DNA of 64,000 bases from Chaunax sp. Z400 (lineage: Eukaryota; Chordata; Actinopteri; Lophiiformes; Chaunacidae): the NCBI GenBank assembly GCA_037577475.1, contig CM075188.1:7226501-7290500 (forward strand). Reading direction: 5' to 3'. The notes beneath the pieces were generated by a model. The model worked only from the letters and a program-made list of their open reading frames with translations. It searched no databases and was not told the DNA's origin. Shown here piece by piece: positions 1 through 8,701 of the stretch. How positions within the stretch are numbered: the stretch's first letter is position 1; each line of letters begins with the position of its first letter. Position numbers and translations under genes: made by a program.

Positions 1-1366
1 GTATGTGTTAAATTTGGTGAAGCTAGTATGAAGACAAAAAATGATTCGGAGAGACAGACAGACGTACTAATGAATATACCCCCTGAACACTTCTATGTCG
101 GGGGGGGGGATAAAAACTAGACAACTGATTACCCATCCATCCGATTTCTGTATCCACTTATCCTTTACAGGGTTGTGTGGGGAGCCTAGCCCAGCTGATT
201 TTGGGCAAAAGGCAGGGTACAGTCTGGACAAGTCCCCAGTTCATCACAGGGCCAACACATAGACACAAAGACAAACAACCATTCACACCTACGGGCAATT
301 TAGAGTCACCATGTCACCTACAATGCATGTTTTTTGGACTGTGGACCCAGAGGGAACCCTTGCAGACACGGAGAGAACATGCAAACTCCACACAGAAAAG
401 GAACAGGATTTCAACACTGGAACCTTCTTGCTGTGAGGCAACAGTTCTGCCCACTATGCCACCGTGACGCCCTCTGAGCTTTTCTTTTCTGTCACAGTCT
501 ATACTGTGATGGTGGAGGCCGCGTAGCCATTGGACACTATCAGAGCCTGGTTTGGCCAATAGGGTAAAAAGAACCTGCAACATCCTCTTGGCATGCGTCT
601 AATGTTTTCATGGTTGATCTGGGAATGTTAGATACTGCACTTTAAGCAACTGTGTATTTAAACTCAATAAAAACAAAATAACATCAAGAGGAAGGTTTAG
701 TCAAGTCAGCTGTTGCCAAGTTTTGAAAAGAGGTGTTTTGCACAATGTTGTCACAGCAGAATAAAATTCAATTATGACCTGCCAAACAACTTGGGTCAAG
801 ACTTAGCTAAAAACTGTGGAGCCACGAAACACTGAGCCTTTTGATTACCATGAATTATGCTCTGTACATGGAAGACAGGGCTGCTTTTCACTAGCAAAAC
901 ACACACTGCACACGCAGACTCAGGGAAATAGTAGAGGAAGCAGCTTAAGAGCAACAGGTTGTCAGGTAACTAATGGACTCATAATTAATAATCAGAGCAC
1001 TGAGGCTACATCTGCATTGCACATCTTCACAGGTCTCTGACAGATAGGTGGGCAGCAGACTGGCAGTGTTCTGGACTCCTAGTGTGATATATGGTCCTCA
1101 TGTGTTAGCCAGATTTCACTCTGAGGCCTGAGATGTCATGTGTTCCCCTCCTGTGCCCACTAATAGAGGCTGACAGCTGGATTCTAGCATGAAGGCCAGC
1201 TTCCATGATCTGGCAAGAAAATAAAGACAAACGTGTCTGGATTTTTTTTTTTTTTTTTAGTCTGGACCTGCCCACATCAGATTCTGAGAATGTGTGTAGC
1301 TGTACAATGAGCAGTGATGTGAGGAGTCTCCACACACAGCAGCTGGACGCTGCGGGCTGAACGTAC
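1..1366 (-). other. atp10a: atp10a intron 1 (5' part)
   Basis: This stretch lies directly 3' of the atp10a exon 1 donor site on the minus strand, so it is the beginning of intron 1; the next exon is outside the window. It holds a dispersed repeat at 126-475 and a run of 17 T at 1242-1258. I see no other coding exon with splice sites. Confidence 0.75.
126..475 (+). repeat. dispersed teleost repeat, long copy
   Basis: The segment starts with ccatccatccg and ends with gccaccgtg. Between them it carries the landmarks of an abundant fish repeat: a piece about cccagctgattttgggc, a run about the gcaatttagagtcacc stretch, and a tail with accttcttgctgtgaggcaac. Two further copies occur in this window, at 11219-11427 and, as a short head fragment, at about 47620-47700. 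The open frame across it is not a gene. Confidence 0.7.
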
Positions 1367-1791
1367 CTGCTGTACACCAGACAGTCCATGTGATTGATCT
1401 CTTTATCCGACCTGTGTCTCCTGTAGTCCTCCCAGAGGTCTTTGATGGCAGTGACGGACAAAATGAACACGACGGGAGCCAGAGCAAGTTCTGGCTGAAA
1501 GGCATTGACAACTGGAACAAAATTCAGCAACGCGATGAAAACAAAGTAAACATTGGCAAACCTATGAAACTGTTCAAAAAGGTTCTTTGGCAGGAAAGAC
1601 AGCACAGTGTATTTGGTCGTCTTAATCTTGTTATTTGCATAGTGTCGGTTTGGGTTTTCCTCCCCTTTGGCGTGATCATACAGTATGTTTGCGTAGACAG
1701 TCCTGGTTTTGTTCTCCTTAGTTTTCTTTTTTCTTTGCCTTTTGACTTTTGAAGCTTTGGCCATTCCGGGGTCTTCGGTCTCCCGCGCCAT
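1367..1791 (-). CDS. atp10a: atp10a coding exon 1 (P4-ATPase flippase, N-terminus; partial gene)
   Basis: The product is the N-terminus of a class-5 P4-ATPase, which moves phospholipid from the outer to the inner leaflet of the plasma membrane, normally with a CDC50-family partner. The exon encodes 141 complete codons: a basic Lys/Arg-rich cytosolic head, then the P4-ATPase signature KTTKYTVLSFLPKNLFEQF, and the first membrane segments (FANVYFVFIALLNFVPVV and LALAPVVFILSVTAI). It ends at LVYS, inside the next codon, with donor AG|gtacgt. I chose the ATG at 1789-1791 because it is the first in-frame ATG after an in-frame stop at 1867-1869 and has a good context (gctATGg). ATP10A, B and D are each near a GABA-A beta gene in vertebrates; the beta-3 gene next door favours ATP10A. 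The remaining exons lie before position 1. Confidence 0.9.
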
Positions 1792-2310
1792 AGCCAGTCC
1801 CTGCTTCAAACTTTCCCACAGTTGAGGTTTTCGTGTCCTCTCAGACAAAACAACACATTGCGCTAGCTATGTTATCATTCTTTTACCGAGTTAAGGCGGT
1901 TTTCCTTAAGTCTTTCCGTTTATTCACACAGACTGCTCCGTTTCATCCATGTCGGCTCCTCTTTCCGCGAGTCAGAGGAAAACTTTTGCTTGTTTAGCTT
2001 CTCCTTTTTTCCTACTGCTGGAAGGATGCTGAGATAGTAGGCATAACTTGGACTAGCCGCAGCTTGGCGCGTGATGTATAAATCATACGGATAGGCATCA
2101 GCCAGAGGCCGCGCGCTGGGCTCGTATGTGTAGATTAGCGGATGCGCGCGTGCAGCGCACAAACAGGATGTTCGTCAGCGCGTCAGGAGTAGACCTCCTT
2201 TGGAAATCTGACCCGCAGGCCCCTCCTCGATCCGACCTCCAAGTGCCACGCGGTATTATTGGGCTCTTCATGACTCACAGGAAGAAACTAAATATTGACA
2301 GAACAATATA
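1792..2310 (-). promoter_or_regulatory. atp10a: atp10a 5' UTR and proximal promoter region
   Basis: This interval separates the atp10a start codon from the BEL/Pao insertion. The part at about 2060-2240 is clearly richer in G, C and CpG (for example ggccgcgcgctgggctcg) than the AT-rich surroundings, as expected for a small CpG-rich promoter. No transcription start can be fixed from sequence alone. Open frames here in either direction show no recognisable protein. Confidence 0.5.
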
Positions 2311-2315
2311 GTTTT
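2311..2315. repeat. target-site duplication (left) of BEL/Pao element
   Basis: GTTTT directly abuts the TG end of the LTR at 2316. The same five bases abut the other end at 6390-6394. Five-base duplications are usual for BEL/Pao integration. Confidence 0.85.
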
Positions 2316-2681
2316 TGTACTGACCATTTCGCTATTCTAAAAAAGGTCACCACTACGGTTGGAGGTAAGCATATTCCAGACGCGTACAAATGAGGATGTC
2401 CACTGTTCCATGCATTCAAAGTAATTTATTTTGATTCCTCTTCAATAACAAAACAACGGCCAACAAGGCTCCAGCTTACATTCATCTTCCATAATTGCAC
2501 GACACATTTGCACGGTCAAAAAAACTGTCTGCTTCTGTCATCCTTCCAATAAACAAATCATATTACACCGGTGCATTTAAAGACCTCTGATTACCGCTGA
2601 TTCCCACAAACTTTGACGCCTTCTTCTCCCCCTATTGGTGGGAGGTAAACACAAACAAAACGCAAACCAATGGCCCTTACA
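2316..2681 (-). repeat. BEL/Pao 3' LTR (366 bp)
   Basis: On the plus strand it runs from TGTACTGACC to CCCTTACA, giving TG...CA termini. Its last 57 bp on the high-coordinate side match 6333-6389 with about two substitutions. On the minus strand it carries AATAAA (2425-2430), a plausible LTR polyadenylation signal, and a TTTAAAT stretch near 2577 that could be a core promoter. It sits upstream of atp10a in the same transcriptional direction. Confidence 0.88.
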
Positions 2682-2876
2682 CACCGGCCCCTAATTGTTT
2701 TTGGCAGAAGACAAAACAATTCTAAAAACAAAAAACAAAACCTAAAAACAAAGTTTACATAAGGAGCCATTGCCTTTGAAACAAAGTACTGATTGAAACA
2801 GTCAAGTTTACAAAAACTCCTTATAGTCAGTTTCCTGGCCTTTTCTTGGTAATGAATATGGGTACAATATTCCATA

Positions 2877-3985
2877 TTAATCACTTGCTTCACAAAGAAG
2901 ACAAATCTTTGTTACTGGTCTTTCAATTATGCTGGTCTTGGTCTGAAGACGGACAGAACGTACCAGTCCTTTCCTATCAGGAAACGTCTGCAATATCCTT
3001 CCAAGAGTCCAGGATCCACGAGGTGCTGTCGAATCAACAACAACAACAACATCTCCATGTGAAAAGCTTCTCCTTTCTTTATTCCATCTTTGTCTTTCTT
3101 GTAGCAATGGCAAATATTCTTGTACCCATCGCTTCCAGAATAGGTCGGATAGATACTGAATCTGTCTCCATCTTCTTTTGATGTACAAATCTCTTTTTTC
3201 AAAGAGTCCAGGTGACATAACTGGTTTTCCTTTCATCAAAAGAATGTGATTTGGTGTTAATGGCTCAAGGTCATTAGGATCTTCAGACAACATTGTAATA
3301 GGACGATCATTTAGTATGGCTTCCACTTCACATAACACAGTGTGAAATCCTTCATCATTCATACATTGCTGACGAAGAACAGAGTGTAGAATTCTCCTGA
3401 CCATACGTATGATGCGTTCCCAGACGCCACCATGATGGGATCCAGCAGGAGGGTTGAAATTCCATTTAATTCCATCCTGCGCCATAGTCTTTTGTATTTT
3501 GTTGTGGTCAAACGAAGCCAAGGCTTCTCTGAGTTCCCTTTCAGCTCCAACAAAATTAGTTCCATTGTCTGATCGCAATGTAGAAACTTGTCCTCTTCGG
3601 CAAATAAATCTTCTCAGCGCATTGATACAGGAGTCTGTATCAAGCGAATAAGCAACTTCCAGATGGACTGCTCTACTTGCCATGCAGGTGAAAAGGACGC
3701 CATAGCGCTTTAAGGTGTTCCGACCTCGCTTCACATCAATCGGCACAAAATAATCTACACCAACATTTGTGAATGGTGGGAGATCAGGAACAATTCTTTC
3801 TGTGGGTAAATCGGCCATTTTTTGTTCGCCCACCGTTCCTCTGTAACGTCTGCAGAAGTAGCATTCAGCTATTACTTTTCTCACAGCTGAATTGGCACTT
3901 GTAATCCAATATTTCTTTCTCAGATTGGAGAGTACATGATTCCTACCACTATGGCCCAGTTGCTCATGAATATGAAAGAGTATGA
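2877..3985 (-). pseudogene. BEL/Pao pol fragment: integrase
   Basis: This is the integrase part of pol, which would join element cDNA to host DNA. Upstream of 3884 the frame continues with an H2C2 zinc-binding head (His-rich HIHEQLGHSGRNH, then CYFC). The catalytic core shows GVDYFVPI with the first Asp, RSDNGTNFVGA with the second Asp and GGVWERIIR with the Glu. A C-terminal domain typical of BEL/Pao follows (SHGDVVVVVD, WTLGRIL). The reading frame ends with TAA at 2877-2879, the natural end of pol. At about 3970-3990 the frame shifts relative to the upstream pol part, so the zinc-binding head is split from the RNase H region. Confidence 0.9.
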
Positions 3986-5499
3986 GAGTTGAAATATGTT
4001 GGTCTGGCCAGAATGAGCGGGTGTTTTGTGTCTTCAGGCATGCAGGCTTTATTCAGTCGTCCTCCAACTCTCAACAGATCATTTTTATAAACTGGGTCAA
4101 GTTTGTAGATGGTGCTCCCCTTCTTCACCTTAGATTTTCCAGATGTCAGTGCAACAATCTCCTTATGGAATCGTTCCTTTTGGCTGAAGCGAACAATAGA
4201 GGTCTCAGCTTCTAAGAGATCATCTACAGTTAGCCTTTGTCCTCCTAAAGTAGCTTTAAATTTCTGCATCTCCAAATTGACATCAGCTGGTGGATGACCA
4301 TTACCACTGGTGTTTGCAAAAATTAGCTGTTTTCTTTTCTTAGTTGAAACCAACAAAATGGTTTTCAGCTTGAGAATCCAACCTACTGCTCTTTTCAATC
4401 TTTTCCAGCTGGAAAAGTGAGTTATCAGTTTATGGGTAGCACTTGAAACATCAGCAGTGACAACTGCATTCACTGTGCAGCTCGTTTTAACTTCTGGGTC
4501 ATCAGCAATGTCTGTGTCGAAGAAATATTTTGGCCATTCATTTTCTGATTTCCACAGAAACTTTGGACTTTCAATCCATCTCCTTTGAACCAAATGTTCA
4601 ATTTTCAGCCCCCTTGATGCATCATCTGCAGGGTTTTGTGCAGTAGGAATGTAGCTCCATTGTGAAAAGTCTGAGGCTTCCCTAATAGTTGCTATTCTGT
4701 TTGCAACAAATGTTTGGAATCTTTTGTGCTCATTTTTGATGTGCTTTAGTACTGATGTACTGTCAGTCCAGAAATGTGATTTCCTCAAAGTAAACTGTAG
4801 CTCTGCTCATAGCATCTTGTCCACTTTAACAGCCAGAACAGCAGCTGTCAGTTCTAAGCGAGGAATAGTGACTTGTTTTAGTGGAGCCACCCTAGATTTG
4901 CCAAGTATGAAAGCGGTATGGACTTTGTTCTGGCCGCTTTGCAATCTGATATAAGTAACGGTGCCATATGCCTTTTCACTGGCATCAGAGAAGTGATGTA
5001 ATTGAGCAGAAGTTATCTCTCCAAAATTTTGAGGTTTGAAACATCTGCTTATCTTGAAACTTGTCACCTTTTCCAGATCTTCCAACCATTTGCTCCATTT
5101 CTGCTGAAAAGATTGAGGTATTGGATCATCCCAACCACACTTCAACCGACACAGGTCCTGCAAAATCATCTTAGCTGGAACTGTAAAAGGAGCTAAGAAA
5201 CCCAAAGGATCATAGACGGAACTGATCATGGATAACAGGCCACGCCTAGTGTGTGGTTGATCTCTGATGTTAAATTTGAACGTGAATGTGTCCGTCTCAA
5301 TGCACCACTGGGCCCGTTCAACTGGCAATTTATCTCTGTCCAGATCCAACTCTGTGAAGTTCTTGGATCTTTGTTCTTCTGGAATGTTCATTACCACTTC
5401 ACGACTGTTGCTGATCCATTTTGTAAGGTTGAAACCTCCTAACTTGCAGATGGCTGTGAGGTTCTTGACCATAAGAGTTGCCTCTTCTTTGGAAGCCAT
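3964..5499 (-). pseudogene. BEL/Pao pol fragment: RT thumb, RNase H and linker
   Basis: The two open stretches 4810-5499 and 3967-4806 are in the same frame and separated only by TGA at 4807-4809. The first holds the RT thumb (SSVYDPLGFLAPF, a BEL/Pao hallmark) and the start of RNase H with HHFSDASEKAYG (catalytic Asp) and ELTAAVLAVKV (catalytic Glu). The second continues RNase H with FWTDSTSVL and QNPADDASRG, then the linker to the integrase zinc domain. The stop lies in a codon where a C-to-T change at a CpG would suffice to make it, consistent with CpG decay, but that is inference. The frame is lost before the integrase. Confidence 0.88.
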
Positions 5500-6332
5500 G
5501 CTTTTCAGAAGATCATCAAATTAGAAATTCCTTTTGACCGTGTCAACCACTTCTGTTGGACAACTGCTTTGATTGTCATCAGCAGTTTTTCTTAGAGCGT
5601 AACATGCACAACTTGGAGATGATACTACTCCAAATAAATGGACGGTCATACGATACTGTACGGGTTCCTGTTCCAGCTTCCCTTTTCACAAAAACCTCAA
5701 AAAGTCCAAATGTTCTTCTGCCACTCTGACTTGGTGGAACATTGCTTGTACGTCAGCCATGACTGCCACGGGTTCCTGCCTGAATCGTGTCAAAACTCCT
5801 AACAAAGAGCTTGTTAGGTTTGGTCGTTGCAGAAGCTGACTGTTCAATGATACTCCTTTAAATTCAGCCCCACAGTCAAAGACAACACGCAGGTTTCCTT
5901 TCTGTGGATGATATACTCCATGGTGAGGGAGATACCAAATTTGTCCATCACAGCGCTCCAATTCATGCTCCGGCACCCTTTCGTCATATTCTTTGTCAAT
6001 GACATCAGTAAGGAAGTTTGAATACTCTTGGTGAAAGCTTTTATCTTTCAAAAGTCTCCTTTTCAGTGCGTTGACACGCAGTTTAGCCATAGAATAATTG
6101 TTTGGCATGTTTACATGGGGTGTTTTGAAAGGCAGCTTCATGCTGTAATGTCCATCTTTAAGTTGTACTGAACTTTCCACTATTTCAATTAATTTCCTTT
6201 CCTCTATTGACATCTCCTCTTTGTCATTAGCGAATCTCTCATTGAAATCCTGATTGTATTGACTGATTAACAGTTCTTCCAGTTTGTCAATACCAATCCG
6301 ATTAACAGGAACAGCAGAGTAGCCTTCTACTC
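5500..6332 (-). pseudogene. BEL/Pao pol fragment: reverse transcriptase fingers and palm
   Basis: One frame runs from the LTR junction (about 6332) through 5500, interrupted by stops at 5686-5688 and 5521-5523. It encodes the BEL/Pao RT N-terminal region, including RVVFDCGAEFKGVSLN and ADVQAMFHQVRV with the first catalytic Asp. The second stop replaces the residue two before the paired aspartates of the catalytic box, whose Asp-Asp codons are still present at 5512-5517. The region between the stops still reads as RT palm. The missing protease and gag would have lain upstream of 6332. Confidence 0.88.
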
Positions 6333-6389
6333 CCTCCCCCTAGTGGTGGGAGGTAAACACAAACAAAACGCAAACCAATGGCCCCTACA
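6333..6389 (-). repeat. BEL/Pao 5' LTR remnant
   Basis: These 57 bp match the outer end of the 3' LTR (about 2625-2681), including the shared run aggtaaacacaaacaaaacg. The remnant ends in CCCCTACA next to the GTTTT duplication. The other roughly 310 bp of this LTR are deleted. Confidence 0.85.
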
Positions 6390-6394
6390 GTTTT
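6390..6394. repeat. target-site duplication (right) of BEL/Pao element
   Basis: GTTTT directly follows the LTR terminus ...CTACA and matches 2311-2315. Confidence 0.85.
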
Positions 6395-7562
6395 TATTAA
6401 AGTAGAACAATTTCATGAGAGAAATAGTTATAAGACGGCTGAGATGGTGAAAAAGTGACAATACTAAAAATAAGTAATATTCTGATAGACACTTGAATAA
6501 AACTTAAAGCAAGGACCATAGTCTATACTTAAAATTAAATGTAGGTTATACTGTTATAGTCATGATAATATTTTCTTCATGGTTAGTGCAGACATTATTT
6601 AAACAAAATGTACTTTTTTAAACAGATTTTGTCAACAGAATTTCACCTGCCTCTGTCGGTTTGTTAGTTTGACTTTTAGCAGGATTACATGAAAACTAAT
6701 TGACAGATTTTCCTGAAACTTGGTGGAAGATTTGAGCGTATACATAACAAGGAAGAATCTATTAAGTTTTGGAGAGAATCCAGACAAACATCGTAAAATA
6801 GGGATTTAAAAAAAAACATTTCTATCAATTACATATAAACTACTTGAATATTTACTATGAAACTTGGCGGAAGAGATGGACATTTGCCACGGAAGTAATC
6901 ATTAAATTTTGCAGTGGATCCAGGATTTTTCCACTTCAGTCAGCAATGTGAGACGGAACAGTATATGTGAAATTTCATTGAATTCTGTCCAGCTGTTTTT
7001 GAGATGTGGAGACTATTCCCTGTACAGATGGACAGACAAGGATAACCCTACATGCCCCCATTGGTGGAAGCATGAAAAGGACTGAGGTATGCACTCTACT
7101 GAGTGTCCCTCTTTATCAAATTTTTTTTTTTTTACTGTATATGAATTTTATTTCTAATTGTAAGAGGCTCACCATACTACAGGACTAGATTCAGATGAGA
7201 TGAGATGAGACACAGCCAAAAGAAAACAGTCATATTAATTTTCTTTAGCATCATGTTAACCATCTGAGAGCTAAACAGTTACAGTTTACAGAATGTGTAC
7301 TCTGTACTTTCTGCCCTTAGACTAATTCTTTGAACATTCTCAGCCACAGTAATCAACAGAACTGCAATAACCCATCAAATTGTAATGTTACACCACCTTC
7401 AAAGAAAGAGATGAAAGTCAAACATTACATAAGTTAGCAAACTCTTTAGCTTGCTAAAGACAAACATTTCCCTAAAGAGACACAAAATATTAAGAGGAAA
7501 AGTAAATGTTGAACTTTAACTCATCCGGTTGTCAAATTTTGTCAAAACTCCAAATGGTCGTT
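6395..7562. other. intergenic, AT-rich, repeat-bearing
   Basis: No coding exon is visible. A dispersed repeat covers about 6655-7115. A short (tgaga)n run lies at 7196-7210. The rest is AT-rich sequence with no recognised signal. Confidence 0.55.
6655..7115 (+). repeat. dispersed teleost repeat (aacttggtgga / ctctactgagtg type)
   Basis: The phrases gattttcctgaaacttggtgga, gtggatccaggattttt and gcactctactgagtg occur in this order. Related pieces lie at about 14350-14690 and 27755-27860. It is a non-coding interspersed repeat; class uncertain, probably a non-autonomous DNA element. Confidence 0.5.
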
Positions 7563-7730
7563 GATGTAATTCTGTGTGCATTAGGTTCTGAAGTAGGTAA
7601 TTATGTGGTAACATCTTAGCTAGGGTGACCAGACATCCCAAAATAATTAGGAATAACAAGCAGTTGTCCCAAATCCTGTCCTATTTGACACAAAACATGA
7701 ACTAAAGCTGAGTTTTTATTAGTTTAAACC
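7563..7730. repeat. 168-bp direct repeat, left copy
   Basis: The segment begins gatgtaattctgtgtg and ends agtttaaacc. It is identical, base for base as far as I can compare, to 8534-8701. The two copies bracket an 803-bp insert that begins with a hAT-like terminus. Confidence 0.93.
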
Positions 7731-8533
7731 AGGGGTACTCAAACTTTTTTATTAAAGGTCCACTTGTGAATTTTTATACAAGGTCAATGGTCCGGAACAA
7801 TGGCAGTAAAGCGTATGACATAAATCAACATCCATAACATATAGCTGTGTTACCAGGTCTTTATCGAGTAATTCAGTTCTCCTGGTTGTAGTGGAGTTTG
7901 ATAAGGGTATCTGCTTAATTTTCTCAGACATCTCCTGTTTCTCCTTACCCTCCAACAAAGCCTCAGTTACTTCAGTCATGCACTCCTTCACTACTTCTGA
8001 ATCAGAAAAGGGCTTTTTGTGCTTGCCCAAAACCCAGGCCACTCTGAGTGAGGCTTCATTTGCTCTCTCTTGCATTATCATAGATCTGACAAACAGTCTG
8101 TTTGTGGCTTGATAGGAAGATTTTAACTGAGTAAGTTTTGCTGTCCTCACCTCTGTGTTCTGGGGATACTGCTGCTCAAATAGCTGTGCTTCGATTCATA
8201 GTGGCGTTTCACATTACACCACTCTTTATGATGACCACGGTTTCTGTGCAAATCAAGAACATTGGTTTGGTGCTGGACTGTGGGAGAATAAATGCATATT
8301 TCTCTGTCCATTCTTCTTTGAATTCTCGGTTCTCTTGATCAACTTTCCTTTGCTTTGGGAACTTTGAGAACAACATGCTGCCAGCATTCGCAATAACGTG
8401 TGCAGGTCCCTGACTAACTGACAACTAATTGTCATAACAATGACGCTGCGTTCCTGATTGGGGAAAACTCCCTCGCCCCTCCCTAATGCTACCAATGTTT
8501 TTCAGTTTCACTTCCATGAAAGTGAAAGTCAAG
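7730..8533 (-). mobile_element. partial hAT-family DNA transposon
   Basis: The plus-strand sequence starts with caggggtactcaaac, which matches the terminal motif of hAT elements of the Charlie/ZBED type. A minus-strand transposase N-terminus follows (7752-8425). No matching inverted terminus exists at the 8533 end, so the element is truncated. Its outer edges are the two identical 168-bp repeats and not a normal 8-bp target duplication. Confidence 0.75.
7752..8425 (-). pseudogene. hAT transposase N-terminal fragment (GTF2IRD2/ZBED-like)
   Basis: The fragment encodes the N-terminal part of a hAT transposase of the kind domesticated in GTF2IRD2, SCAND3 and ZBED5. From the start it shows RKVDQENREFKEEW, then a degenerate BED-type zinc finger (LICTETV, where the first Cys of the usual pair is Phe, and RHYESKH in another frame), then QERANEASLRVAWVLGKHKK and EKIKQIPLSNSTTTRRTE. 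Two frameshifts, near 8210 and near 8172, break it, and the catalytic DDE and dimerisation regions are absent. The family call rests on motif memory and not on an alignment. Confidence 0.75.
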
Positions 8534-8701
8534 GATGTAATTCTGTGTGCATTAGGTTCTGAAGTAGGTAATTATGTGGTAACATCTTAGCTAGGGTGAC
8601 CAGACATCCCAAAATAATTAGGAATAACAAGCAGTTGTCCCAAATCCTGTCCTATTTGACACAAAACATGAACTAAAGCTGAGTTTTTATTAGTTTAAAC
8701 C
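8534..8701. repeat. 168-bp direct repeat, right copy
   Basis: Identical to 7563-7730. Flanking bases differ on both sides (left copy is followed by agggg, right copy by taataa), which fixes the repeat ends. The internal phrase tagggtgaccagacatccc resembles the end of another fish hAT family. Confidence 0.93.

Larger units (their letters stand above)
2316..6389 (-). mobile_element. BEL/Pao LTR retrotransposon, internally deleted and defective
   Basis: The 4.07-kb insertion is bounded by GTTTT duplications and reads on the minus strand. In its own 5'-to-3' order it has a 57-bp LTR remnant (6333-6389), a broken pol (reverse transcriptase, RNase H, integrase), a short untranslated stretch (2682-2876) and a complete 366-bp 3' LTR (2316-2681). 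The primer-binding site, gag and protease are absent: the LTR remnant joins directly to pol coding sequence at about 6332. Family assignment rests on the integrase with its characteristic C-terminal domain, the ADVQAMFHQV region of the polymerase and the Pao-type RNase H. Three stops and one frameshift make it incapable of coding for its own mobility. Confidence 0.92.

Noticed and set aside
1105..1366. Continuation of the atp10a frame past 1367
   Set aside because: The conserved P4-ATPase sequence stops exactly at a consensus donor (AG|gtacgt); the following residues have no family likeness.
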